NCBI GenBank assembly: GCA_036186865.1
Contig: AP025074.1
Location: forward strand, 7,548,358-7,612,357
DNA from: Eustoma russellianum
Taxonomy: Eukaryota > Streptophyta > Magnoliopsida > Gentianales > Gentianaceae
Reading direction: 5' to 3'
Length of the DNA: 64,000 nt
Below the pieces are notes generated by a model. It worked only from the letters and a program-made list of their open reading frames with translations, searched no databases and had not been told where the DNA came from. Both the position numbers and the translations under genes were made by a program. Below are positions 9,959-21,158 of this stretch, one piece after another; position 1 is the first letter of the stretch, and every line of letters starts with the position of its first letter.

Positions 9959-11334
9959 ATCCCCCCCTCCTCAAAAGGATTCGCCCTCGAATCATCAAGA
10001 TAAAAATGCTCAAAAGGGGAAAGATCACTTACATTGAAGGTGTTGGAAACTGAACCATACCTGTCGGGAGGAAGATCAAGCACATAAGCATTTGGACCAA
10101 CCTTTTGAATGACCTTAAAAGGTCCATCTCCTCTAGGCATAAGCTTGGACTTCCTCTCCTTAGGAAATCGTTCCTTCCTTAAATGCAACCAAACAAGATC
10201 TCCAGGATAAAACACAACATCTTTTCTATGCTTGTTAGCTTGTTTGGCATACTGTTTATTCTTTCGTTCAAGTTGAAGTTTAACTTTTTCATGCAACTTT
10301 TTGATCATTTCAGCTCGTTGCTTACCATCCATGCTAGCACGCTCGTCAATTGGAATAGGCAACAAATCAAGTGGGGAATGGGGTAGAAAACCATAGACAA
10401 CTTCAAAAGGGGAATACAAAGACCCACTATGAACAGCCCTATTATAAGCAAACTCAATATGTGGTAAACATTCTTCCCAATTTTTCAGATTGCTTTGGAT
10501 TAAGGCACGCAACATTTGTGACAAGGTTCGATTTACCACTTCAGTTTGGCCATCTGTTTGTGGATGTGCAGTAGTAGAAAACAAAAGTTTAGTTCCCAAC
10601 TTGCTCCAAAGTACACGCCAAAAATGACTCAAGAATTTACTGTCCCTATCACTAACAATTGTTTTAGGCATGCCATGCAATCGAACAACTTCTTTAAAGA
10701 ACAGATTTGCAATGTAAGAAGCATCATCTACTTTGTGACAAGCAATAAAGTGTGCCATCTTAGAGAATCTGTCTACCACAACAAAGACACTATCTCTACC
10801 ACCTTTTGATCTAGGTAAGCCAAGAACAAAGTCCATAGAAATGTCCTCCCAAGGGGCACTAGGTACGTCCAAGGGTGTGTACAAACCATGAGGTTGTGTT
10901 TTGGACTTAGCCTGCCTACAAGTGATGCAACTACTACAAACCTTTGCAACATCTGATTTCATGTGAGGCCAAAAGAAATGTTCCTTTAAAGTTTCTAAAG
11001 TTTTAAAAACTCCAAAGTGTCCCATTAACCCGCCCCCATGTGCTTCCTTAACCAACAATTCACGCATTGATCCCTTAGGAATGCATAATCGTTTCTCCTT
11101 AAACAAATAGCCATCATGCAAATAAAATTTACCAAAAGGAGAATCAACACATGCATCATAAATGGAAGCAAAATCAGAATCATCCTTATACAATTCCTTA
11201 ACAAATTCAAAGCCAAGCAAGTGTGAAGACAACTTAGTAATCAAAGTATACCTTCTAGACAAAGCATCAGCAACTATGTTATCTTTTCCTTGCTTATACT
11301 TAATGACATAAGGAAATTGCTCAATAAACTCAAC
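9754..11334 (-). CDS. pol: CRM E polyprotein, C-terminal part (integrase and CR-like tail)
   Basis: Last 527 codons of the E polyprotein, split from the rest by element L. It carries the integrase zinc finger (HGGGLMGHFG, CITC), the core D, D and E (SMDFVLG, VSDRDSKF, TDGQTEVVNR; 35 residues between the second D and E) and the C-terminal GPFKVIQKV/FNVSDLSPF region. It reads through the polypurine tract (seven C on the plus strand) and 67 codons into the 3' LTR. This tail contains GPLTRSQTKR, which resembles the CR motif that CRM group A elements carry there. The open frame extends to 11406, but bases beyond 11334 belong to L and are not part of this protein. Confidence 0.9.
   Translation of the reverse strand, partial: VEFIEQFPYVIKYKQGKDNIVADALSRRYTLITKLSSHLLGFEFVKELYKDDSDFASIYDACVDSPFGKFYLHDGYLFKEKRLCIPKGSMRELLVKEAHGGGLMGHFGVFKTLETLKEHFFWPHMKSDVAKVCSSCITCRQAKSKTQPHGLYTPLDVPSAPWEDISMDFVLGLPRSKGGRDSVFVVVDRFSKMAHFIACHKVDDASYIANLFFKEVVRLHGMPKTIVSDRDSKFLSHFWRVLWSKLGTKLLFSTTAHPQTDGQTEVVNRTLSQMLRALIQSNLKNWEECLPHIEFAYNRAVHSGSLYSPFEVVYGFLPHSPLDLLPIPIDERASMDGKQRAEMIKKLHEKVKLQLERKNKQYAKQANKHRKDVVFYPGDLVWLHLRKERFPKERKSKLMPRGDGPFKVIQKVGPNAYVLDLPPDRYGSVSNTFNVSDLSPFEHFYLDDSRANPFEEGGIDEAEEQPPNEELAQGALNHKGPLTRSQTKRINGFQLGFDVGSFLTKHVQDEPMDVPPKWVLIVELKN
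9961..9978 (-). other. Polypurine tract of CRM E
   Basis: On the minus strand TTTTGAGGAGGGGGGG, two bases before the 3' LTR. It is also coding: it specifies F-E-E-G-G of the polyprotein. Confidence 0.8.
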
Positions 11335-12294
11335 TGATGAGCCAAATGGGGGCTGAAAACGTTTGCCAAGGATGTTGTCTCCTATTCCAAATTGATTTGA
11401 ACCCAAGCTATGTCAAAGAACATCTTAAAGACACCCTTTAAGCTTTAACCTTTGTTCTTGGCTCAATCTATGCCAAACCTCTTCCTCTTTGGCACTCCAA
11501 CACATCTAAAACCTCAATGAGACCCTAAGATGCTGTAAACCAAATAAAGAAGTAAATGCAAACAAGTTCTAGGCTGGAACTTGTATGAAAACCGTTTGGT
11601 GGCTTTAAACCTCAACTTGAAATGTTGATAACTCCTTGAAGGAAATTCTGGTTTTTTGTATTTGATAAGTGTTGTTGAATTGTTGTTTTGTACAATCTGA
11701 TTCTAACTCTACTTATAACAAACTAAAATGCTAAGAAGTACAAGTTTTAATGTACAAAGTACTACACTAAAAATAAGGTGCTTGCTTGGTAAATGTTTGA
11801 GCAACTTTTGGTTCCAAAAGTTCTGGTTGCTTTGCCGTGTGATTGAGCCTGTTTTTCCAGCCTTTTCCTTGTTCAATTTGATTGGTTGAGACATGGAACA
11901 TCTTGCCTTGGAATGGCCTTTGATTGGATGCAAGTTGGTGTTTGAATTTTCAACAAAATATTTCCTTAGCCAACGTTTCTTCCATCTTGTTTCCAGCCAA
12001 AATTGTGATTGGTTATCCTAGTGTGCAGCTTGGATTGAACTCCCCTTTGATTGGTTGCAACTTGTAGCTTTGATTTTTCAAGGAATTTTGGCTCAACATA
12101 CGTTCTCTTCCTTGCTTGAATTTCAGCCAAATTCTGATTGGTTCTTGTAGTGAACAGCTTGCTTTTGATTGGTTGAAACTTTGGTGTTGAATTTTCAAAC
12201 CTAATTTGCCATGAAAAACGTTTCTTTCCTTGCAAGTTTTAGCCAAGTTTTCTGATTGGATGTTGGAGTGAGCAGCTTGGTTGAATCCTCCCTT
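11335..12294 (-). repeat. Element L 3' LTR, first part
   Basis: Corresponds to 47121-48080 of the other LTR with a constant offset of 35786; no difference seen where I compared. It begins TGATGAGCC; copia B is inserted after CCCTT at 12290-12294. It holds part of a tandem array with CCAAT boxes on the sense strand. Confidence 0.9.
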
Positions 12295-13483
12295 TGTTGT
12301 GATATATTATGTTTGAGTGATTGCAAAATGTATATGTGTGCATATGTGTAATTGTTGTGCAAAATGTATATGTGTGCATATGTGTAATTGTTATGATGAT
12401 TGCAAATAGATATATCATGTTTGAATGATTGGAAGATGCATATGTGAGCATGTATGTTTAACGTTTAAATGTGAAATTGTTTTGGCAAGGCATGAACTTA
12501 TGAACTTATGAGCTAAGTGTGAAATTGCTTGAATGAATCAAGATTGAACAAGTTTGATTAAGATCATGAGATTGAACTTGGCCAATTCAATCACATATCT
12601 TAATCAAGACATGTTCAAACTGATCTTAGATTATATATGCCAATACATGTTGTTCAAACTGATCTTAGATGATATATATGCCAATACATGTTAATTATAT
12701 GATCTAACCAAGCCTTGAAGTCACATGACTTACAATATAAGGCAAATTGTTCGGTTTAGTATTCTATTGCAGGTTTTGGTTCATATCTTGAGCAAATGAA
12801 CTCCAAATTGAGTGATTCAAAAGCCCACATGATCCTTATTCAATTTAGAATCTAATTGGCTGAGGAAAAGCATGCTTGACACGGACAAAAATTGACTTGA
12901 CACGGTGGTGAAGCTTATTGATCTTTATAAGGGTTATCTTGGTAATTTCACCATTTGGACTTCTCATTCTTATTTGGTCTTCTTCCAACGGACTTATATG
13001 ATCATATGACACATTTATAAGTCATGTCACATCATGGCAAAAATGAATCTGGAGCAGCACCATGTCTAGGTTCATCCTAGGACAAAATTCCTATTTTTGT
13101 GCTAAGGGGTATTCTGGTCTTTTCACTTGCCAATGGAGCTTCCAACATGTTATATATTGCTTATATGATGTTTATATGTGTTTATGTCACATATGGTACG
13201 TGCCCTATTTTTATGGAAACGGGCAGCTTGGTATCTCAAATGGAATTCTTATATTATGGTCATCACATCTATGGTTTTCTTGGAATTCTTGGTATTCTTC
13301 ATATGGTTTTCTATGCTACATGTTGAAGACATAAGTGACCATATATTATATGGTTACAAACGGATTTGGGCGCACAAATTATGTTCAAACATTCAGATTT
13401 TGAACAAGTCAAGACAAGTTGAGTTAATTCCTATTTTTGTGCTGATTTTAGATGATTGTTCTTGGCTATTCTTGTGATGATTA

Positions 13484-14003
13484 CAACGGCTATTTTGGTC
13501 AAAAATGGAGCAATATTTTCGTATGGTATATGATCAAAAAATTCAGATTATGATGAGTGACAAAAAGCAAGTCCTACAATGTAGCAAAGTTGAAGCAAAA
13601 CTCAATCATATGCAACGGCTATATGATAAGGAATTGAAGACCAAGTCAAGCTGAATTATCTCTATCTTTTAGCTACATACCAACGGCCATTTTTGTTCAA
13701 AGTTGGAGCAAAAATCTCTCAACCAAGGAAGATAGCAAACGGCTATGTGATTCAAAGTTGAAGACTAATTCAAACTTAAAAAAACCTTGGCTGATTTATC
13801 TCTATCTTGGAACTACTATTCAATGCCTTGATTATAGGCATTTCAACGTCATTTTGATATTCAAATGAGGAGAAAAAATCTGTTCAAAACATATGCAAAT
13901 TCAGCTATACACATGGCAAGTTATTTACACATGGATATTGCTAATTGGAGCTAGTTTTTAAATGTTCAAGTGAAGTCATTTTCCACCTCATTTTCAACGG
14001 CTA
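13484..14003 (+). promoter_or_regulatory. AACGG-box cluster in U3 of B
   Basis: CAACGGCTA at 13484, 13613 and 13995, CAACGGCCA at 13681 and AAACGGCTA near 13737. These are MYB-core, MSA-like boxes upstream of the TATA box. The same cluster recurs at 22348-22867 in the 3' LTR. Confidence 0.4.
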
Positions 14004-14159
14004 GAATGGATAAAGTGAAGGATAAAAATTCAGATGGAAGACCATGTCAAAGCAACAAAAGATAAGCTTCATTTGACTAGCTAGAAAGGTGCTGAATTTT
14101 CTCCATCTCACAACCATTCCAACGTCTCTTAAGAGGAGCCTTTAGGCTGTCCTCTTGGC

Positions 14160-14167
14160 TATAAATA
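14160..14167 (+). promoter_or_regulatory. TATA box, 5' LTR of B
   Basis: TATAAATA in the conserved GGCTATAAATAGC context; the likely promoter for genomic RNA of B. Confidence 0.7.
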
Positions 14168-15288
14168 GCACCCAAGGAGAAGAGCAAAAGGGTACAACCA
14201 ACGAAAGCAAAGAAAGCAAGCAAGACAAATCAGCTCTTTGTCTCCATTCTTCTCTTCTTCTCTTCTCTATTGAAGAACACATTTGTAGCAAGCTTTATGA
14301 TTGTATAGTTCTTCATTTCTTGTCATTTCAACACCTTTCAAACTACATATTGTAAGGGAGAAGCTGGTGTATAAAGCTTACTCCTTAGAGGTGATCAAAA
14401 GGTGCAAAGGTGCAAAGGTGAAACTAGTTGCTGTTTTGGTGCAGCCTCTTGAAGAAGTTGGTGAAAAGCTTCTTCCTTTGGCTTTGTAAGGTGACTTTGG
14501 TGTTTGGTGTTTAGTGAAATCCAAGAGAAGGTGTCTCTTGGGACTGGAGTAGGTCACATTGACCGAACCAGGATAATTCCTTGTGTTCTTTACTTATTTC
14601 CTGCACTTACTGTTTTCTGCCTGAGATTTACACTAACTTGGCACGTATAATTGAACAAGCAAACAGTCTTAGAATTGCATGAATTTTGGATATATTATAC
14701 TTCAATGTGTTAGCTTTCATTAGCCGCAAGAATCACTAAATTCTAAGGTGTTTAGCATATTCAAATCGTCTTCACAAAATTGTTGCTACATTCTGTGAAC
14801 AGTTCTGACCAGTGTGCAAACTTGTGCAATTTGAACAGGCTATCCTTCGAATCTTGGAGTGAGCCTTATATCAAATTAAACTAGACATCTTGAGGTTTAA
14901 TTTGACATAAGATTCATCAAAATAGCACGGGTAGATTTTGAGATATTGTTGTTTGAAGTTAAGCTAACATTCTGCCTGAAACTGCCAGAATTGCACACTT
15001 TACTTATCTTGCTTATTTGAACGTGCTAACTTGCTTGGAATTGATTGAAATTTTTATGACATACTATATACATTCTAAACTTGATCTCTGCCAAGTTTGA
15101 GAGCTTGCACAGGTGTATAAGTGGTTCAACCAAAACGTTCAAAGTAGTGAACTGTTTCTGGAATTTTCAGAAGCTGAGGCTAAAGAGGCAAAGGGGTCTT
15201 CAAACAAGTTTTTGAAGGTAATTATAGTGTAATTTCCGCTAACCCACTATTCACCCCCCCTCTAGTGGTGCTATACAGGTCCAACAAT

Positions 15289-15300
15289 TGGTATCAGAGC
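15289..15300 (+). other. Primer-binding site of copia B
   Basis: TGGTATCAGAGC, complementary to initiator tRNA-Met, two bases after the LTR. A leader of about 170 bp without a gene follows. Confidence 0.9.
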
Positions 15301-15472
15301 CTGGTTGAGCACCATACTCTGATTTGAGCTGAAAACATTTTGCACTCCAAGTTGCAAAGTTGCTGGAAATTTTCTGGTTGTCTTATATTCTTCATATTTG
15401 GTATCTACAACAAGGTGACACTTTCTCTCCTTCTTATAAGTCTTTTAAACATTTTCACACACACTAAGAAGC

Positions 15473-17617
15473 ATGTCTAAGTCACACATGAAAATAGAAT
15501 TAGAAGGCATGTCCACACAAAGACCACCTCTTTTTGATGGAGAAAACTTTAGTCATTGGAAACTTAGGATGAAATTGTTCTTAATGGCTATTGATATAGA
15601 CTTGTGGTCTATCATTGAAGATGGACCTTATGTGCCTACTAAGCATGTTATAATTGATGGCTTATCACAAGAAGTTGAGAAATATAGAAAAGATTGGAGT
15701 GATGAAGATAAAAAGAAAATGAGTCTTAATGTTAAAGCAATGCAATTATTGTTGAATGGTTTAAGTAGGAGTGAATCTGCCTATGTCTCTTCATGTTTAA
15801 GTGCAAAGGATATGTGGAAATGTCTTGAAATGAAGCATGAAGGAACTAATCAAGTAAAGGAATCAAAGATTAACATGTTAATGACTACACTTGAAACATT
15901 TCATTTACTGCCTAATGAATCAATTGTTGATATGGATTTAAGGCTTACAAACTTGTACAACTCACTTGAATCCCTTGGTAAAACGTTTTTGATGAAAGAA
16001 AAAGTGCAAAAAGTTTTGAGAAGTTTGCCAATTGAATGGGATGCCAAAGTTAGTGCCATTGAAGAAAGCAAAGATCTTTCTCAAATAAAACTTGATGAAT
16101 TGATAGGCTCTTTAAAAGTTTATGAAAACAAGTTGAATATAAGAAAGGCTGAAACTAGTAACAAGTCTAAATCACTTGCATTTGTAACAAATGAACCCGA
16201 ATCATCTAATCAAGCCGAGTATGAAAGTGATGATGAAAGTGATGAAGAAGACATAATGTTGCTAGCTAGGCGTTTAAGGAAGTTTTTCAAGAAAAGACCA
16301 ACTAAAAGACAAGCAAAATCAGCCGCCCCTATCATTGTGAAATCTAACAAACAAGATGGTAAATGGTATGATAAAGAACTTAAGTGTTATGAATGTGGCA
16401 AACAAGGACACATATCATATGATTGTCCAAACAAGAACAAAAACCGTGACATGGATGACAAGACAAGGACAAAAACTAGAGTAGAACCTATGCAAAGGAG
16501 GAAGAAAGCTCTCAAGGTAAGTTCAAGCACTTGGGATGACACATCTTCATCCGAATCCGAGGAGGAACCTGAAGTTGCACAAACATGTTTGGCTTCAAAG
16601 TCTACAAATGAGGTAACATTCGATTCTGACTCTGAATGTGACTTTACTCAAGATGAATTGTTGGATGAATTAGAAAAGTTGCATGGTAGATATAAGAAGC
16701 TATCCAAGGAGAAGAAAAGAATAGTTGAGGAGAAGAACAAGTTGGAGACGTCTAACTTGAATCTAACTTCTCAACTAGAAGTTCTTCAACTTGAATCATC
16801 TAACACTATTAGTTCAATGCAAAATCAGATTAAGGAACTTAAGAACAAACATGAAAATGTGCAATGTGTGCAATGTGTTGATTACAACGTTTTAAAGTCT
16901 AAGTTACATGACATACAAACTGAATTTGAATCATTAAAAGCATGCAACCTAGACTTGATCAAATCTTTAGAACAATTTAAGAATGGTTCCAACATGTTAG
17001 ACACTCTTATTGCATCTCAAAAGCATGGAAATGACAAACAAGGTCTTGGATATGTTAAAGAAGCTGAATACACACCTAAGGAAACAACATTTGTATCATC
17101 TTCAACCAACATGAAATATAGGCCAAATGCATTTAGAAATGAACCTATTCTGCCCACACCACCTTCATCACAAAGATTGCAAAATGCATCAACATATAGG
17201 AAGGCAAATACACTTAGAAACCATGCTTACATGTATACAAGAATGCCTAAACAAAGTAGTATGAAATCTGCTCAAGTTATGCCTTATATGCAACAACATG
17301 CTTATGTGAAGAACATGACATTCTCTCGGCCTAAATCAGTTTACAACACACGGCCTAGACACACACAACATCTTGTGTATACACGGCCTAAATTCAATGC
17401 TTATACACGGCCAAGATATAACTCATATACATGGCAACATTCAAATGCATATAGAACTTACAATGCTTATTCAACTAGACATAAATGTGCAGCCCCTTTT
17501 CCATCATATTCTATGTATCAAAATCCACTATTTGATCATTATATGCAACATGATTTTAACATTTCAAAACCAAGAAAGGTTGTTCAAGTTTGGGTACCTA
17601 AAGGTACACTAACATGA
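15473..17617 (+). CDS. gag: Copia B Gag (unspliced form, 714 aa)
   Basis: ATG start (MSKSHMKIEL) is the first after the primer site. Residues ~15-225 form the Gag core typical of plant copia elements (RPPLFDGENFSHWKLRM). A CCHC zinc knuckle lies at 305-318 (CYECGKQGHISYDC) after an acidic stretch and a basic run. From residue 381 on, the sequence lies within the putative intron: a long coiled coil (about 392-510), then a Tyr/Arg/His/Asn-rich tail with YTRP repeats. It would form the particle and bind RNA. Copia C lacks residues 381-714. The stop at 17615-17617 is not followed by pol in frame. Confidence 0.92.
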   Translation: MSKSHMKIELEGMSTQRPPLFDGENFSHWKLRMKLFLMAIDIDLWSIIEDGPYVPTKHVIIDGLSQEVEKYRKDWSDEDKKKMSLNVKAMQLLLNGLSRSESAYVSSCLSAKDMWKCLEMKHEGTNQVKESKINMLMTTLETFHLLPNESIVDMDLRLTNLYNSLESLGKTFLMKEKVQKVLRSLPIEWDAKVSAIEESKDLSQIKLDELIGSLKVYENKLNIRKAETSNKSKSLAFVTNEPESSNQAEYESDDESDEEDIMLLARRLRKFFKKRPTKRQAKSAAPIIVKSNKQDGKWYDKELKCYECGKQGHISYDCPNKNKNRDMDDKTRTKTRVEPMQRRKKALKVSSSTWDDTSSSESEEEPEVAQTCLASKSTNEVTFDSDSECDFTQDELLDELEKLHGRYKKLSKEKKRIVEEKNKLETSNLNLTSQLEVLQLESSNTISSMQNQIKELKNKHENVQCVQCVDYNVLKSKLHDIQTEFESLKACNLDLIKSLEQFKNGSNMLDTLIASQKHGNDKQGLGYVKEAEYTPKETTFVSSSTNMKYRPNAFRNEPILPTPPSSQRLQNASTYRKANTLRNHAYMYTRMPKQSSMKSAQVMPYMQQHAYVKNMTFSRPKSVYNTRPRHTQHLVYTRPKFNAYTRPRYNSYTWQHSNAYRTYNAYSTRHKCAAPFPSYSMYQNPLFDHYMQHDFNISKPRKVVQVWVPKGTLT

Positions 17618-17685
17618 ACTTAACTTGTCTAACCTTGAAAGGACCCAAAATCAAAGGGTACCTAAGTTGTTATTTACATTTGTAG
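16613..17685 (+). other. Putative alternative intron of copia B (1073 bp)
   Basis: Donor AATGAG|GTAACA, branch candidate CTAAC at 17629-17633, acceptor TTTGTAG|GTACAT. Copia C is missing exactly this segment, joined at 29812|29813. The length is not a multiple of three (3n+2), so removal fuses gag to pol in frame. Retained, it codes the last 334 residues of Gag. A deletion between the AGGTA words at both borders is the alternative explanation. Confidence 0.75.
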
Positions 17686-20600
17686 GTACATAACATCAAA
17701 GAAAGACAAGTTGCTGTTTATAACAACAAAGAAGATGAAAAGAACAAAACCAATTGGATAGTTGATAGTGGTTGCTCAAGACATATGACGGGCAACAAAA
17801 ATTTGTTTAGCACACTTAAGAACGTTGCAAAAGGTGGCAAAGTTACCTTTGGAGACAACAACCAAGGCCAAATAATTGGCAAAGGCAAGGTTGGTGATCC
17901 AAACAAGTTTGAGATCAAAAACGTCCTACTTGTAAGTAACTTAACCTTTGAGCTTTTAAGTGTTTCTCAACTATGTGACAACAACTTGAATGTTCTCTTC
18001 TCCTCCACTTCTTGTAAGATAATGGATAAAAACAATCAAGTTGTGTTAAAAGGAAAACGTGAAGGAAACATATATGTGCTTAACATGGATGATATGCTAA
18101 GTAGTAACACAAAATGTCTTGTTTCACATGAATCTGATCCCAATCTTTGGCATAGACGTTTAGGACACATAGGTATATCAACCTTAGAAAAACTACACGT
18201 TAAAAGTCTTGTTAAAGGATTGCCTAAACTTAACTTGAATGATTTTCAACTATGTGAATCTTGTATCAAAGGCAAACATGTTAGAGAATCCCTTAAGCCT
18301 AAAACCGAGTTCACAACATCAAGAATACTAGAACTCTTGCATATAGACTTATTTGGTCCATGTAGAACAAGAAGCTTAGGTGGAAGTTATTATGTATGTG
18401 TAATAGTTGATGATTTCTCAAGATATACTTGGACATTGTTTCTTGCTTCAAAAGATGAAAGTGCATCATCTATAGCTAATCTAATTAGACAACTTGAAAA
18501 TGAACATGAATCACATGTTATTAAGATAAGGAGTGATAGAGGTGGTGAGTTTAAAAATAGTGAATTAATCAAATTCTGTAATGAAAAGGGTATAAAACAT
18601 GAATTCTCCCCACCAAGAACTCCTCAACTTAATGGTGTAGTTGAAAGAAAGAATAGGACTATTCAAGAAGTAGCAAGAACAATGATGGTAGAAAACAAAG
18701 TACCTAAATTCTTATGGGCTGAAGCTGTAAACACTTCAAGTTATATGATCAACAGACTATCTATAAGAAAGAAATTGAACAAAACACCATTTGAAATCTT
18801 AAATGGACGACTCCCAAAAGTAAACTATCTAAAAGTCTTTGGTTGTAAATGCTTTGTATTGAATACAAAAGATATCTTAGATAAGTTTGATCCTAAGTCT
18901 GATGAACATATCTTTGTGGGATATTCAATGAACTCTAAAGCATATAGATGTTATAATGCACAAACAAGAAAGATAGTTGAATCTATACATGTGAAGTTCA
19001 ATGAAAATGCATATCTCCAAACAAGTAATCAACATGAAATCTATGTACCAAATGATCAAATACTTCATGATGAAGATGAACTTATCCTACCACCTACAAA
19101 TGATCAGATTGAAACACCAAATCAAACTCTTGAAATACATGAAGTTCAAACTCCCCCTACACAAGAACATAATGAAGAAAATGTGTCTAACCAACCTATT
19201 GAACATCATGAACCTATTGAAGATGCACAACCAAGTAATTGGTGGCAAATAAGAGATAAACAAAAGCATCCTCAAGAACTTATCATAGGAGATGTAAATC
19301 AAGGGGTTAGAACACGTAGGCAAATAGATCCTAATGAATATGATCAATGGCATGCACTTATATCCCAAATTGAACCTAAGAATGTGAATGATGCCTTAAA
19401 CGATGCATATTGGATAGATGCAATGCATGAAGAGTTAAACCAATTTGAAAGAAACAATGTGTGGGATTTAGTACCTAAACCCGAGGATAAATCAATCATT
19501 GGAACTAAATGGGTGTTTAGGAACAAAATGAATGAACAAGGGGTTGTAGTAAGAAATAAAGCAAGACTTGTAGCTCAAGGATATAATCAAGAAGAGGGTA
19601 TTGATTACGATGAAACATTTGCCCCCGTAGCAAGATTAGAATCCATACGCCTCTTATTAGCTTTTGCATGTTATAATAATATCAAATTATTCCAAATGGA
19701 TGTTAAGAGTGCATTCTTAAATGGCTATATCCAAGAAGAAGTTTTTGTTAAACAACCACCAGGCTTTGAAGATCCAAAGAACCCTAATCATGTATATAAA
19801 CTTAAGAAAGCCTTATATGGTTTGAAACAAGCCCCCCGTGCATGGTATGAAAGATTTGCCAACTTTTTACTAAGTAACAACTTTCAAAGAGGAACCATAG
19901 ATAGTACCTTATTCTTGAAAAAGAAAGACAAAGATTTGCTTGTAATACAAATATATGTAGATGACATAATCTTTGGTTCAACTAATCCTAACTTAGTAAA
20001 AGACTTTGAAGATTGTATGAAGTCTGAGTTTGAAATGTCTATGGTTGGTGAATTAAACTATTTCTTAGGCTTGCAAATAAAACAAACATCAAATGGTATA
20101 CATATCAATCAAGCCAAATACATAAGAGATATGATAAAGAAATTCAACTTTGAAAACTTGAAACCATCTCCAACACCAATGTGTACTTCAACAAAATTAG
20201 ACAAAGATGAAAATGGTGTTGCATTTGATGAAAAAACTATATAGGTCTATGATTGGTTCATTGCTATATCTAACTGCTAGTAGACCTGATATTATGTTTG
20301 CAGTATGTATGTGTGCAAGATTTCAAAGTATGCCTAAGTTGTCACACTTTAAAGCTGTAAAAAGAATATTTAGATATCTTCAACATACACCAACATTAGG
20401 CTTATGGTATGATAGACAATCTAGTCTAAGTCTACATGCATATTCAGATGCAGATTATGGTGGATGTAGAGTAGATAGAAAGAGCACTAGTGGAACATGT
20501 CAATTCCTAGGAAACTCACTAATATCTTGGTTTTCAAAGAAACAATCTAGTGTTGCACTTTCTACTACTGAAGCAGAATATATGGCTTTAAGTCTATGTT

Positions 20601-20901
20601 GTACTCAACTATTATGGATTAAACAACAACTTTCAGACTTTGAAATACAAGTAAATAATATCCCCATCTATTGTGATAGTACAAGTGCTATAAATTTGTC
20701 TAAAAACCCTGTACTACACTCTAAGGCAAAGCATATAGAAGTACGTTATCATTTTCTCCGTGATCATGTTAATCTTGGACACATATACACATTGAACATG
20801 TTAGAACTGATCAACAAGTAGCTGATATATTCACTAAACCCCTTAATCAAGCTATCTTTGAGACTTTACGTGCAAGACTTGGCTTAATTGCTTACAACTG
20901 A
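17686..20901 (+). pseudogene. pol: Copia B pol, two frameshifts
   Basis: Same domain order as in A (protease, integrase, RT, RNase H). Bases 20231-20236 are a run of six A where A, C and F have five: this +1 shift ends the frame at 20244, after the RT core and its YVDD. A second insertion, two bases near 20779-20782, shifts again and ends the overlapping frame at 20821. Together they add three bases, so the last 40 codons return to the original frame up to TGA at 20899. RNase H is therefore out of frame with RT. B could move only with help, unless the damage came after insertion. Confidence 0.9.
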
Positions 20902-20938
20902 CTACCACACCATTCAGTCTTTTGCATAATTTACAAAA

Positions 20939-21157
20939 TTAAGGGGGAGAAATAAATGTGTATATATATATCATGTTAAGAGGAAGATAGATATCATGTT
21001 AAGGGGGAGATAACACATTAAGGGGGAGCAGCTTACACTTGATTTAGATGCTTACTTGATTACACAGATTACAACACTTGATGTAGATGCACACTTAATT
21101 TAAATGCTTAATATACACATATGTGGGGTAATTTTGCAAATCATCAAAAGGGGGAGA
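20939..21157 (+). other. Multiple polypurine tracts of copia B
   Basis: AAGGGGGAG near 20941, 21001 and 21019, a degenerate AAGAGGAAG near 20978, and the PPT AAAAGGGGGAGA at 21146-21157, one base before the 3' LTR. Confidence 0.85.
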
Positions 21158-21158
21158 T

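Larger units (their letters stand above)
12295..15286 (+). repeat. Copia B 5' LTR (2992 bp)
   Basis: TGTTGTGATATAT to GTCCAACA. Contains two 36-bp repeat units (12323 and 12359), the palindrome at 12544-12618, AACGG boxes at 13484-14003 and TATA at 14160. No gene inside. Confidence 0.95.
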
